A stretch of 64,000 nt of DNA from Pseudomonas urmiensis (GTDB lineage Bacteria > Pseudomonadota > Gammaproteobacteria > Pseudomonadales > Pseudomonadaceae): NCBI RefSeq assembly GCF_014268815.2, contig NZ_JABWRE020000001.1, forward strand, positions 1,741,001-1,805,000, written 5' to 3'. The position numbers were made by a program, and so were the translations under genes. Positions 8,196 through 15,589 of the stretch are shown piece by piece; within the stretch, counting starts at the first letter, position 1; each line of letters begins with the position of its first letter. The notes below the pieces were generated by a model. The model searched no databases. It was not told the origin of the DNA and saw nothing but the letters and a program-made list of their open reading frames with translations.

Positions 8196-8214
8196 GTTAG
8201 TAATAATTATTTAC
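8196..8214 (-). promoter_or_regulatory. Possible Fur box upstream of the MFS transporter
   Basis: GTTAGTAATAATTATTTAC agrees at 13 of 19 positions with the Fur consensus GATAATGATAATCATTATC and is nearly palindromic. It stands 38 bp before the MFS start codon in an otherwise GC-rich sequence. It is weaker than the box at 23647. Confidence 0.42.
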
Positions 8215-8244
8215 ATCTGTCGACCCTGGCCGCTCACTCAGCGC

Positions 8245-8778
8245 TCATTCGCTGCGACGTACAGGTCCTGGCCACATGCTACGCAACACGCCATCGCGGC
8301 GCACCAGGGCATGCACCCACGCCGCGCCCAAATGCAGCACGACGGTGGCGAACAACAGATAGCCGGCCCAGCCGTGCGCAGTGCGCAAGATCGCGTACAG
8401 CTGCAGGTCATGCGGGGCAATCGCTGGCAATTGCAACGGGCGTGGATAGCCGCCGGCCGAGAGCATCGCCCAGCCCAGCAGCGGCATCGCCAGCATCAGT
8501 GCATACAGCAGCAGATGCGAAGCGCCGGCTGCCAGGCGCTGGAATGGCGGTATATCGCTGGGCAGTGGTGGGTGCGGCAGGGTCAGGCGCAGGGCAATGC
8601 GCAGTAGCACCAAGGCCAGCAAGGCCAGGCCCGTGGCTTTGTGCAACTCGACCATGACCGGGTGGCGCAAGGACAGGTCGCCGACCATGCTCACGCCGAT
8701 CAACAGCATGGCCACGATCAGTACGGCCATCAGCCAATGCAGCAGGCGGGCTAGGGGGTGGAAGGTGGTCGGTTTCAT
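8245..8778 (-). CDS. Cytochrome b561 (CybB-type)
   Basis: A 177-residue inner-membrane di-heme cytochrome b of the bacterial cytochrome b561 family. Four hydrophobic segments are visible: ~12-32, 47-65, 85-105 and 140-160. Candidate heme ligands are H7 and H14 near TM1 (FHPLARLLHWLM), H46 (ELHKATGLALL), H134 (AHGWAGYLLF) and H149. It would pass electrons from quinol toward the periplasm. Its start overlaps the catalase-family gene stop by 4 bp, so the two are translationally coupled; it probably supplies electrons to that peroxidase. Confidence 0.9.
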   Translation of the reverse strand: MKPTTFHPLARLLHWLMAVLIVAMLLIGVSMVGDLSLRHPVMVELHKATGLALLALVLLRIALRLTLPHPPLPSDIPPFQRLAAGASHLLLYALMLAMPLLGWAMLSAGGYPRPLQLPAIAPHDLQLYAILRTAHGWAGYLLFATVVLHLGAAWVHALVRRDGVLRSMWPGPVRRSE

Positions 8779-9821
8779 GGGCGGGCTCCGGTGTCGAGCG
8801 ATTCGCGGCTGCGCCGATTGAAGGATTCTGAATACGCGGCAGAGCGAGCGGCCAGGATCGGATCGGCGGAAGGCTCGATGCCATGGGGCAGGATCAGCGG
8901 ATCGAAGTTCAGGTCGCGGCAGGCACCTTGTTCGGGGGCATCGACGGTTTCGATGACCAGGGTGCCGGCATCAATGCTGCGCCGTTCGGCAGGCCAAGGC
9001 CGGGCAGGGTCGTCCACCGCATCGCCAGGCTCGGCCAGCACCAGGCGCAAGGTCCAGCGCAGCGGGCCTTGCTTCAGGCGCTGGGCAAGGTCGTGCTGCA
9101 GGTAGCGGTTGTCCTCGACCTGGGCGGGCAGGGCGGCGAACGGCGTCTGCGCCTCGACCTGCCAGCGCACCGGCTGGGATGTGCCGTTCGCGTCGATCAG
9201 GCGAAAGGCATTGATGCTGTGATAGTTCGTGCTGGCGAAACTGTCGCTGGGCTTGTATCCAGCCGCCCACTGGCGAAACGCCGTGCTCTCGGGATGTGCG
9301 GCGAAGAACGCCTGCATCCGCGCAGGATCGGGCTTGCGCGTGGCAGGGTCGGGGGTCATGGCCAAGACCTGCTCATAAAAGGCTTCGGGAGTACTCACCG
9401 CCAACACTGGCGGATTGTTCATGCCGGTGCGCCACACCTGGCCATCATCGCTGGAAAACTGTAGCGCCAGACTACGCACCGGCACCCCGGTATCGGGGGT
9501 GGAGGGGTTGGCGCCGCCAATGGCAAAGCGGCCGATCACCGGCACTCGCGGCTGGGCGAATACTCGCGCGCTGGACAGGGATGCGGCCTGGCCGCTGCTC
9601 TGGAAATAGCCGCTGACGCACACGCCCTTGGCGTGGTTCTTGCGATAACCCGGATGATGTCCGGCCTGGGCTTCGAAGGTGTCGATGATGCGTTGCGGCG
9701 TTAGCGCGGGGCTACCGATCCAGCCAGCGGCATAGGCAAAGCCGGCGCTCACGGCCAGCAGGCCGGCTCCAATGCCGGCCAGGCGCCAGGCCTTGGCCGG
9801 GCCGCTCAGGGGTGTGTTCAT
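8775..9821 (-). CDS. SrpA-type catalase-family peroxidase, membrane-anchored
   Basis: A 348-residue monofunctional-catalase-fold protein, shorter than true catalases (about 480 or more). Residues ~10-32 are a hydrophobic signal/anchor (GIGAGLLAVSAGFAYAAGWI), placing it in the periplasm. Family marks are HHPGYRKNHAKGVCVSGYF with the distal heme His, RVPVIGRFAIGGANP, and SFASTNYHSINAFRL. Such proteins act as peroxidases with little catalase activity. The ATG at 9821 is preferred over an in-frame TTG at 9827. An ECF-type promoter lies just upstream, and cytochrome b561 is coupled downstream. The gene is divergent from the ECF sigma gene. Confidence 0.9.
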   Translation of the reverse strand: MNTPLSGPAKAWRLAGIGAGLLAVSAGFAYAAGWIGSPALTPQRIIDTFEAQAGHHPGYRKNHAKGVCVSGYFQSSGQAASLSSARVFAQPRVPVIGRFAIGGANPSTPDTGVPVRSLALQFSSDDGQVWRTGMNNPPVLAVSTPEAFYEQVLAMTPDPATRKPDPARMQAFFAAHPESTAFRQWAAGYKPSDSFASTNYHSINAFRLIDANGTSQPVRWQVEAQTPFAALPAQVEDNRYLQHDLAQRLKQGPLRWTLRLVLAEPGDAVDDPARPWPAERRSIDAGTLVIETVDAPEQGACRDLNFDPLILPHGIEPSADPILAARSAAYSESFNRRSRESLDTGARP

Positions 9822-9854
9822 GTGCAAGGTCCGGGTGGGTGAATGTGCCGGTAC

Positions 9855-9879
9855 GACGTGGCAGGGGGAAATTTATTCC
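9855..9879 (-). promoter_or_regulatory. ECF sigma-type promoter for the catalase/cytochrome b operon
   Basis: Read on the minus strand: GGAATA (9879-9874), 15 bases, then CGTC (9858-9855). Transcription would start near 9848, leaving a leader of about 27 nt before the ATG at 9821. The same element with the same spacing faces the other way at 9889. Confidence 0.75.
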
Positions 9880-9888
9880 ACCGGCCTG

Positions 9889-9913
9889 GGAATAGATTTC
9901 GTCGCAAAGCGTC
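9889..9913 (+). promoter_or_regulatory. ECF sigma-type promoter for the sigma/anti-sigma operon
   Basis: GGAATA (9889-9894), 15 bases, then CGTC (9910-9913). It matches the divergent element at 9855-9879 exactly in both boxes and in spacing. Predicted start is near 9920, ahead of the sigma gene, implying positive autoregulation. Confidence 0.75.
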
Positions 9914-9952
9914 TGCCCCTTACACTGACAGCCCATGGGCCGGGACCTCACC

Positions 9953-10474
9953 ATGCACGATCTGGACGAACATCAGTGGCGCGAGCTGCTCCTGCGTCTG
10001 CGCCGCTTCGCCTTGTGGCTGACCCGCGAATCGGCCAGCGCTGACGACCTGGTCCAGGCTACGGTCGAGCGCGCCCTGAGCCGTGGCCGCCAGCAGCGCG
10101 AGGCCGACGCCCTGCGGCCCTGGCTGTTCACCATCCTGTACCGGCTGTTTCTCGATGGTAAACGCCGTGATCGCCTGCACGCCCGCTGGCTGGCGTGGTT
10201 CGGCCGGGCGCAGCAGGGCAGTGAGCCGCTGGGCGACAACACCGAAGACATCATCCTCGCCCAGGCCGATCTGCAGGCCTTCGGCCAATTGTCGGCCGAG
10301 CAGCGCGCCTTGCTGTTGCTGGTGAGCGTCGAGGGGCTGAGCTACAAAGAGGCCGCCGTGGCCTTGAACATTCCCATCGGTACGGTGATGTCGCGCTTGT
10401 CGCGCGCCCGCGCCGCGCTGCGTGACCTGACCGAGGGCAACCCGACGCCCCCGGCCTTGCGGAGACTCAAATGA
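9953..10474 (+). CDS. ECF sigma factor (ECF26-like)
   Basis: A ~173-residue group IV sigma factor with only regions 2 and 4. Region 2 is RRFALWLTRESASADDLVQATVERAL followed by RPWLFTILYRLFLDGKRR. Region 4 is LLLLVSVEGLSYKEAAVALNIP, then GTVMSRLSRARAAL, a clear helix-turn-helix. The ATG at 9953 has GGGAC upstream; an in-frame ATG at 9935 lacks a ribosome-binding site. The stop overlaps the anti-sigma ATG by 4 bp. From memory, group ECF26 sigma factors are linked to SrpA-like catalase and cytochrome b561, exactly the genes found here on the other strand. It probably responds to an oxidant or electrophile relayed by the anti-sigma factor. Confidence 0.92.
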   Translation: MHDLDEHQWRELLLRLRRFALWLTRESASADDLVQATVERALSRGRQQREADALRPWLFTILYRLFLDGKRRDRLHARWLAWFGRAQQGSEPLGDNTEDIILAQADLQAFGQLSAEQRALLLLVSVEGLSYKEAAVALNIPIGTVMSRLSRARAALRDLTEGNPTPPALRRLK

Positions 10475-11223
10475 CACGCCTGATCCCCACCGAGGACGAG
10501 TTGCATGCCTACGTCGACGAGCGCCTGGAGCCTGCCCGTCGGGCGGCAGTGCAGGCGTGGCTGGCGGCCAATCCACACGAGGCTGCGCGGATCGAAGCCT
10601 GGCGCAGCGACGCCCGCCGCTTACGGGCAGCCTTGGCGGGGATGGGCGAGCTGGCACCAGGGCCGCACCTGGATCTTGCTCAGGTACGCCGGCGTGTGCG
10701 TCAGCGCCGTCAACGCCGGCTGGCCAGTGCCGCGGTGCTGCTGCTGGCGCTCGGGGTAGGTGGGCTGGGGGGCTGGCAGGCGCGCCAGGCCACGTTGGTT
10801 GCCAGTGACCTGCCGATGGCCGATGCGGTCCAGGCCCACCGCTTGTTCGTCGGCACCAGCGCCTTGGACATCCAGGCCAGCGATCCGGCCCAGTTGCAGG
10901 CGTGGCTGGGCCGGCACTTCAACCGCGTTGGCCAGTTACCTGACTTGGCAGGCTATGGCTTCCAGCCGGTGGGCGCGCGGCTTTTGAGCAACGAGCAGGG
11001 GCCTGCGGCGCTATTGGTGTTCCAGGACCGCCAGGGCCAGCGCATCAGCCTGTTCCTGCGCTCGCCCGGTGAGCGTTTTGACAAGATGCCCAGCGGCCAA
11101 CGCACCGATGGCCAGCTGGAGGCGCGCTATTGGTCGCATGGCGCCTATAACTTCGCCTTGGTCAGTGCGGCGGACGATCAGCGCAGCGAGTCGCTGCGCC
11201 AGGTGTTGGGTGTGAGTTTGTGA
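10471..11223 (+). CDS. Transmembrane anti-sigma factor
   Basis: A 250-residue protein. The cytoplasmic N-terminus (1-80) has the anti-sigma domain start 'PTEDELHAYVDERLEPARRAAV..WLAANPHEAARIEAWR', typical of RskA/ChrR-like families but without the HxxxCxxC zinc motif. One transmembrane segment (~84-101, LASAAVLLLALGVGGLGG) follows a basic stretch, RRRVRQRRQRR. A ~145-residue periplasmic domain with no cysteine forms the sensory part. It overlaps the sigma gene by 4 bp. It should hold the sigma factor at the membrane until a periplasmic signal arrives. Confidence 0.88.
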   Translation: MTRLIPTEDELHAYVDERLEPARRAAVQAWLAANPHEAARIEAWRSDARRLRAALAGMGELAPGPHLDLAQVRRRVRQRRQRRLASAAVLLLALGVGGLGGWQARQATLVASDLPMADAVQAHRLFVGTSALDIQASDPAQLQAWLGRHFNRVGQLPDLAGYGFQPVGARLLSNEQGPAALLVFQDRQGQRISLFLRSPGERFDKMPSGQRTDGQLEARYWSHGAYNFALVSAADDQRSESLRQVLGVSL

Positions 11224-11224
11224 A

Positions 11225-11953
11225 TCAGTCATGGCAGCAGTGTGGCTTACCCGGCTGCTGCTCATAGCGATCATGGTGACGCACCCAGTCCATCGTCCCG
11301 CCTTCATTGCGCCCTAGCGGGGCCAGGTCGAGGAAGTTGTACGCCCCGACCAGGATGTCCAGCCCACGGGCGTAGGTCGAGTAGGTGTGATACAGCTGGC
11401 CATCAGCCGCCCGGTAGAACGCGCTCAGGCCAGGCAGCTCGCTCTCATCGCCCTGGTAGGGTTCATAGTTGTACTGCTCGCTGCCATCGGTGGCGACGCT
11501 GACCGCAAAGTCGCGATTGAAGCTGCTGCCGTGTGATGAGTACCAGGGGAACTGCCAGCCCATGCGCCTGCGAAACGCCTGAAACTCGGGATAGGGCGCC
11601 TGAGACACGGCGACCAGCGCGACATCGTGGTGGGCCAGGTGCAGGTTGGCACCGTCGAAGTGATCGGCAAGGAATGAACAGCCAGGGCAGCCTTCGCTCC
11701 AGCCTTCGACGAACATGAAATGGTACAGCAGCAACTGGCTGCGCCCGCCGAACAGCGCGGCCAGATCGACTTCGCCCTCGGGGCCATGGAAGCGATAGTC
11801 GTGTTCGAGCTTGACCCAGGGCAGGGCTTGGCGGGCGGCACTGAGTTCATCGCGTTGGTGAGTGAAGGCCTTCTCATGCAGCCACAGTTGGCGGCGCGCG
11901 GCGAGCCATTGGCTGCGCGAGACCACCTCGTGCTTGGGATCTGAGTTGCTCAT
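11225..11953 (-). CDS. DUF899 thioredoxin-like protein
   Basis: A 242-residue protein of the DUF899 family (thioredoxin fold). It has the usual opening 'VSRSQWLAARRQLWLHEKAFTHQRDELSAARQALPWV', a CPGC motif at C89-C92 after MFVEGWSEG, and 'SSHGSSFNRDFAVS' in the core. The CxxC suggests redox activity, but no substrate is known. It is convergent with the anti-sigma gene, one base apart. It carries no ECF-type promoter that I could find, so membership of that regulon is not supported. Confidence 0.88.
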   Translation of the reverse strand: MSNSDPKHEVVSRSQWLAARRQLWLHEKAFTHQRDELSAARQALPWVKLEHDYRFHGPEGEVDLAALFGGRSQLLLYHFMFVEGWSEGCPGCSFLADHFDGANLHLAHHDVALVAVSQAPYPEFQAFRRRMGWQFPWYSSHGSSFNRDFAVSVATDGSEQYNYEPYQGDESELPGLSAFYRAADGQLYHTYSTYARGLDILVGAYNFLDLAPLGRNEGGTMDWVRHHDRYEQQPGKPHCCHD

Positions 11954-12173
11954 GGCGTGGGCTCCAGGCTGTGGGGTTCAGCACTGGTCGAGCGGCGAAC
12001 GGGGGATTCGACAGGTTGGGCTTGGTTAAGCGACGGACGGGTATTGGAGTGGCGGCGCCCGAAAACGCCGTCGAGATCGAGCGCCGCCGCCCCCCCCACA
12101 TGGGCCTATATGATTTGGCTGAGTAGCCCTGGCGCAGGGTGACAAATTGCAATCACGATTGTGAGTTAAATGT

Positions 12174-12833
12174 TCAAGGATGCATGGATTCAATCAACGC
12201 CCAAAGCCGCGGATCATTGAAATCCTCGATCACCAATTGCGCCCCAGCAGCCAGCAAGCGCTCTTGGGTCTGCGTGGTGGCAATGCCCACGGTAAAGATC
12301 CCGGCGCCGCTGGCAGCCTGTACGCCGGGCAGGGAATCTTCGAACGCCAACGCTTGGCTGGCACTGGTATTGAGCTGCTGCAGGCCAGTGAGGTAGGGCA
12401 GCGGATCAGGCTTGGGACGGGCCAGCTCCTCGGCCACCAGCACATGCTCGAAGCGCTCGCCCAAACCCATGGCATTGAGCATGTGCTCAGCGTTCAGGCG
12501 TGGCGCATTGGTCACCACGCACATGCCGATGTGCTGCGCCTGGGCATGTGCGAGCAGGCGCAACAGGCCTGGCAGCGGTTGCAACTGCGGCGACATCTCG
12601 CGGAACAAGGCTTCCTTGCGGTCGGCCAGTGCCTGGCACTGCTGGCTCGTGGCCTGTGGAAACAACTCCTTGAACAGCGCGCCATTGGCCCGCCCACTGA
12701 CCTGGTCATCGAACTGGGCCTGGCTCAGCTGGCGCCCGTCGTACTCGTGCAACAGCTGGCGGAAGGCTTGCAGGTGCAAGGTGTCGGTATCGGTGAGGGT
12801 GCCATCGAGGTCGAACAGCAGGGCATTGAGCAT
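12174..12833 (-). CDS. HAD-superfamily phosphatase / beta-phosphoglucomutase-like hydrolase
   Basis: A 219-residue subfamily I HAD enzyme. Motif I is LLFDLDGTLTDTD (D8, D10), motif II is VVTNAPR, and motif III/IV is ARPKPDPLPYL with LAFEDSLPGVQAASGAG. A helical cap lies at ~20-85. The family dephosphorylates small sugar phosphates or phosphoglycolate, and the beta-PGM-like cap favours a sugar-phosphate substrate. It stands alone on the minus strand. A perfect 12-bp palindrome lies 16 bp before the start, hinting at a dedicated repressor. Confidence 0.87.
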   Translation of the reverse strand: MLNALLFDLDGTLTDTDTLHLQAFRQLLHEYDGRQLSQAQFDDQVSGRANGALFKELFPQATSQQCQALADRKEALFREMSPQLQPLPGLLRLLAHAQAQHIGMCVVTNAPRLNAEHMLNAMGLGERFEHVLVAEELARPKPDPLPYLTGLQQLNTSASQALAFEDSLPGVQAASGAGIFTVGIATTQTQERLLAAGAQLVIEDFNDPRLWALIESMHP

Positions 12834-12848
12834 GGGGCTTCCAAGGGC

Positions 12849-12860
12849 TTAAACGTTTAA
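12849..12860 (-). promoter_or_regulatory. Palindromic operator candidate upstream of the HAD gene
   Basis: TTAAACGTTTAA is a perfect 12-bp palindrome, 16 bp before the HAD start codon. The AAACGTTT core with central CG is common in operators of LacI-family repressors. No LacI gene is in the window. Confidence 0.4.
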
Positions 12861-12920
12861 TCCTGAGCATCATAGCCAAAGCCGACGACGAAGGGGGCTG
12901 TTCAGTGTTCTCCAAAAAGA

Positions 12921-12932
12921 GTACAAATGTGT
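12921..12932 (+). promoter_or_regulatory. LexA2-type operator at the start of the mutasome cassette
   Basis: GTACAAATGTGT fits the GTAC-N4-GTGC pattern reported for Pseudomonas putida LexA2, with one mismatch. It overlaps the first possible start codon of lexA2, as expected for an autoregulated cassette. Confidence 0.6.
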
Positions 12933-13544
12933 TCCATGGACACTATGACCCCCAAACGCCGCGCCATCCTGGCCTTCATCCGTGAGCGCATCACCGATCA
13001 TGGCCAACCGCCGAGCCTGGCCGATATCGCCGAGCGCTTCGGTTTTGCCTCGCGCAGCGTGGCGCGCAAGCACATCACCGCCCTGTGCCAGGCTGGATAC
13101 ATCGACGTCACGCCCAACCAGGCGCGTGGCATTCGCCTGGCCGAGCCGTTGCGCCGCCCGGAAATTCTCGAACTGCCCGTGCTCGGGCAAGTGGCCGCCG
13201 GTGCGCCGATCGGCCCTGACCTGGACATCCACGAACAGCTGCTGCTCGACCCCAGCCTGTTTCGTCGCACCCCCGATTACCTGCTCAAGGTGCGCGGGGA
13301 GTCGATGATCGATGACGGCATCTTCGATGGCGACCTGGTCGGCATCCGCCAACAAGGCGAGGCCCGCGATGGGCAGATCGTCGTCGCCCGGCTGGACGGC
13401 GAGGTGACCATCAAGCGCCTGCAACGTACGCCCGGCGGCTATCGGTTGCTGCCGCGTAACCCGGCGTACGCTCCGATCGAGGTAGGGCCTGAGCGTGAGT
13501 TGGTTATCGAAGGTGTGTTCTGCGGCCTGTTGAGGCGTGACTGA
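12927..13544 (+). CDS. lexA2: Second LexA-type SOS repressor (LexA2)
   Basis: A repressor of up to 205 residues. An N-terminal winged helix (~8-70, PKRRAILAFIRERITDHGQPPSLADIAERFGF) is joined to a self-cleaving serine peptidase domain. The cleavage site is A91-G92 in LGQVAAGAP, the catalytic serine is S126 (RGESMIDDG), and the lysine is K163 (GEVTIKRL), numbered from the first ATG. Later in-frame ATGs at 12936 and 12945 are equally possible starts, and the first overlaps the operator. It heads the lexA2-imuA-imuB-dnaE2 cassette, which it represses until RecA* triggers cleavage. The stop overlaps the imuA ATG by 1 bp. Confidence 0.92.
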   Translation: MCSMDTMTPKRRAILAFIRERITDHGQPPSLADIAERFGFASRSVARKHITALCQAGYIDVTPNQARGIRLAEPLRRPEILELPVLGQVAAGAPIGPDLDIHEQLLLDPSLFRRTPDYLLKVRGESMIDDGIFDGDLVGIRQQGEARDGQIVVARLDGEVTIKRLQRTPGGYRLLPRNPAYAPIEVGPERELVIEGVFCGLLRRD

Positions 13545-14161
13545 TGGGCGCGGTAGTCGATCTGGACGGCTTGCTCGATCAGCGGCGGATTTGGCGTGGT
13601 CGGCAAACCCAGGCACGCCCGCTCGGCCTGCAACCGACCGGGCATATGAGCCTGGACCAGCGGCTGCCGGAAGGCGGTTGGCCCGCTTCGGCGCTGAGTG
13701 AGTTGCTGCTGGCCAGCCCCGGTTGTGGTGAGCTGCAGTTGCTTTGGCCAAGCCTGGCGCGGTTGACTGCTGAAGGTGGCCGGGTGGTGCTGGTAGCGCC
13801 GCCGTTCATACCCTACGCACCTGCCTGGCAAGCGGCGGGGGTGGATTTGCGCTGGTTGGTGCAGATCGAGGCCGAGCCCGCAGACGCGTTGTGGGCTGCC
13901 GAGCAATGTTTGCGCTCCGGCAGTTGCGCAGCGGTGCTGTGCTGGCCCGAGCGTGCTGATGACCGGGCCTTGCGCCGTTTGCAGGTGGCCGCCGAAACCG
14001 GCCAGGCGCTGGCCTTTGCCTGCCGACCGCAGCAGGCTGCGCACAACCCTTCACCTGCGGCGCTGCGCCTGGCGATCGATACCCGTCCGGCCCAATGGCG
14101 GGTGCTCAAGTGCCGGGGTGGCATGCCGCCTGCTGCGCCCATCGCCAGCTCAGCTCACTGA
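13544..14161 (+). CDS. imuA: ImuA, RecA-like mutasome component
   Basis: A 205-residue SulA/RecA-related protein. It opens 'AVVDLDGLLDQRRIWRGRQTQ..LGLQPTGHMSLDQRLPEGGWP' and contains LSELLLASPGCGELQLLWPSLARL, typical of the short Pseudomonas-type ImuA. The Walker A of true RecA is degenerate here (ASPGCGEL). It works with ImuB and DnaE2 in error-prone bypass of DNA lesions and can modulate RecA. Second in the cassette; it starts on the last base of the lexA2 stop. Confidence 0.92.
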   Translation: MGAVVDLDGLLDQRRIWRGRQTQARPLGLQPTGHMSLDQRLPEGGWPASALSELLLASPGCGELQLLWPSLARLTAEGGRVVLVAPPFIPYAPAWQAAGVDLRWLVQIEAEPADALWAAEQCLRSGSCAAVLCWPERADDRALRRLQVAAETGQALAFACRPQQAAHNPSPAALRLAIDTRPAQWRVLKCRGGMPPAAPIASSAH

Positions 14162-14170
14162 GGGTGAAGT

Positions 14171-15589
14171 ATGCTTTGGGCCTGCATTGTCTTTCCTCAG
14201 CTGGCGCTGGATACGGTATTGCGCGAGCGTGATGAGCCCGACTGCGCCTTGGTCTTGATGGGTGGCCCGAGCCAGCGCCGGGTGCTGCAATCGGTCAACT
14301 GCGCAGCAGCGAAGCTGGGCCTGCGCGCCGGGCAGACGCTGACCGCCGCACGGGCACTGGCCGATGGCTTTACTTGCGTTGAGGTCGATCCTGCGCGGGT
14401 TGATCAGGTCCAGCAACTGTTGGCCGCCTGGGCCTATCGCTTCAGTGCCCAGGTGAGTTTGCACTATCCACGCGCCTTGCTCCTGGAAGTGGGTTCGAGC
14501 TTGCAATTGTTCGGGCCGTGGCCGCTGTTCGAAGCGCGCCTGCGTCAGGAGCTGGAGGCGTTGGGCCTGCGTCACCGGATTGTCGTTGCCAGCAACCCGG
14601 TGGCGGCACGGATGCTCGCCAATGCCCATGATGGCTTGGCGGTGACCTGCGCCGAGCAGACCCGCGCCGCCTTGTTGCAGCTGCCTATTGGCAAGATCGG
14701 TCTTCCCGCTGATACCGCCCAGGCCTTCGCCCGCATGGGCTTGCGCCGCCTGGGCGAGGTCTTGGCCTTGCCGCGTGAGGCGCTGGCTCGACGCTTCGCC
14801 GCTCAGGTGCAGTTGCATCTGGATCAATTGTTGGGTGTGCGCAGCGTGGGCCTGGATTTCTATCAACCACCGGATCGCTTCGAAACGCGGCTAGAGCTGA
14901 ATTTCGACGTCGAATCCCATCAGGCCTTATTGTTCCCCTTGCGGCGGATGATCGGCGACCTGGCTGCGTTTCTGGCCGGCCGCGACTGCGGCGTGCAGCG
15001 TTTCGAGCTGCACCTGGAGCACGTCGAAGGGCCAGACACGCGGCTCATGGTTGGCCTGCTATCGGCCGAACGCGATGCAGCCATGCTCTTTGAGCTGGCG
15101 CGGGGTCGGCTGGAGCCGCTGCGCATCCCGGCACCGGTGCGTAACCTGCGCCTGCTGGCCGAAGACCTGCCAGCGTTCGTGCCTCAGCATCAGGCCCTGT
15201 TCGACCCCAGGGCGCAGCAGACCCAAGCTTGGCCGCAACTGCGCGAGCGGTTGCGCGCACGTCTGGGCGACGAGGCGGTCAAGGGCCTGCGCGCCGAAGC
15301 CGATCATCGTCCTGAGTGCGCCTGGCAGTTGAACGACCTGGGAACGTGCGGGGCATTGCAAGTCACTCCAGGCAGTCGTCCGGGCTGGTTATTGGCGGCA
15401 CCACAGCGGCTGCCGGAGTCTGGCGTTCAACTGTTGGGGCAGGCCGAGCGCATCGAGTCGGGTTGGTGGGATGGTGGCGATGTGCGCCGAGACTATTACC
15501 GCATCGAAACCCGCGAAGGCTTGCGCGGCTGGGCTTATCAAGACCTCGCCGCCCCCGGCCCGCTGTGGCTGCAAGGCTGGTTCGCATGA
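14171..15589 (+). CDS. imuB: ImuB, inactive Y-family polymerase scaffold
   Basis: A 472-residue Y-family-like protein. The N-terminus reads [17 protein letters not shown] where active polymerases have D-x-D-x-F-F-A, so the first catalytic acid motif is missing, as is known for ImuB. Palm, thumb and little-finger regions are otherwise present ([52 protein letters not shown]). It bridges the beta clamp, ImuA and DnaE2. GAGGGTGA precedes the ATG. It ends with an ATGA overlap with dnaE2. Confidence 0.93.
   Translation: MLWACIVFPQLALDTVLRERDEPDCALVLMGGPSQRRVLQSVNCAAAKLGLRAGQTLTAARALADGFTCVEVDPARVDQVQQLLAAWAYRFSAQVSLHYPRALLLEVGSSLQLFGPWPLFEARLRQELEALGLRHRIVVASNPVAARMLANAHDGLAVTCAEQTRAALLQLPIGKIGLPADTAQAFARMGLRRLGEVLALPREALARRFAAQVQLHLDQLLGVRSVGLDFYQPPDRFETRLELNFDVESHQALLFPLRRMIGDLAAFLAGRDCGVQRFELHLEHVEGPDTRLMVGLLSAERDAAMLFELARGRLEPLRIPAPVRNLRLLAEDLPAFVPQHQALFDPRAQQTQAWPQLRERLRARLGDEAVKGLRAEADHRPECAWQLNDLGTCGALQVTPGSRPGWLLAAPQRLPESGVQLLGQAERIESGWWDGGDVRRDYYRIETREGLRGWAYQDLAAPGPLWLQGWFA

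Noticed and set aside
11225..11953. DUF899 gene as a member of the ECF sigma regulon
   Set aside because: No GGAATA-N15-CGTC element was found upstream of its start, and it is on the opposite strand to the sigma operon.
11874..12152. 92-codon minus-strand frame upstream of the DUF899 gene
   Set aside because: It overlaps the DUF899 start region and carries a low-complexity Arg/Pro-rich sequence.
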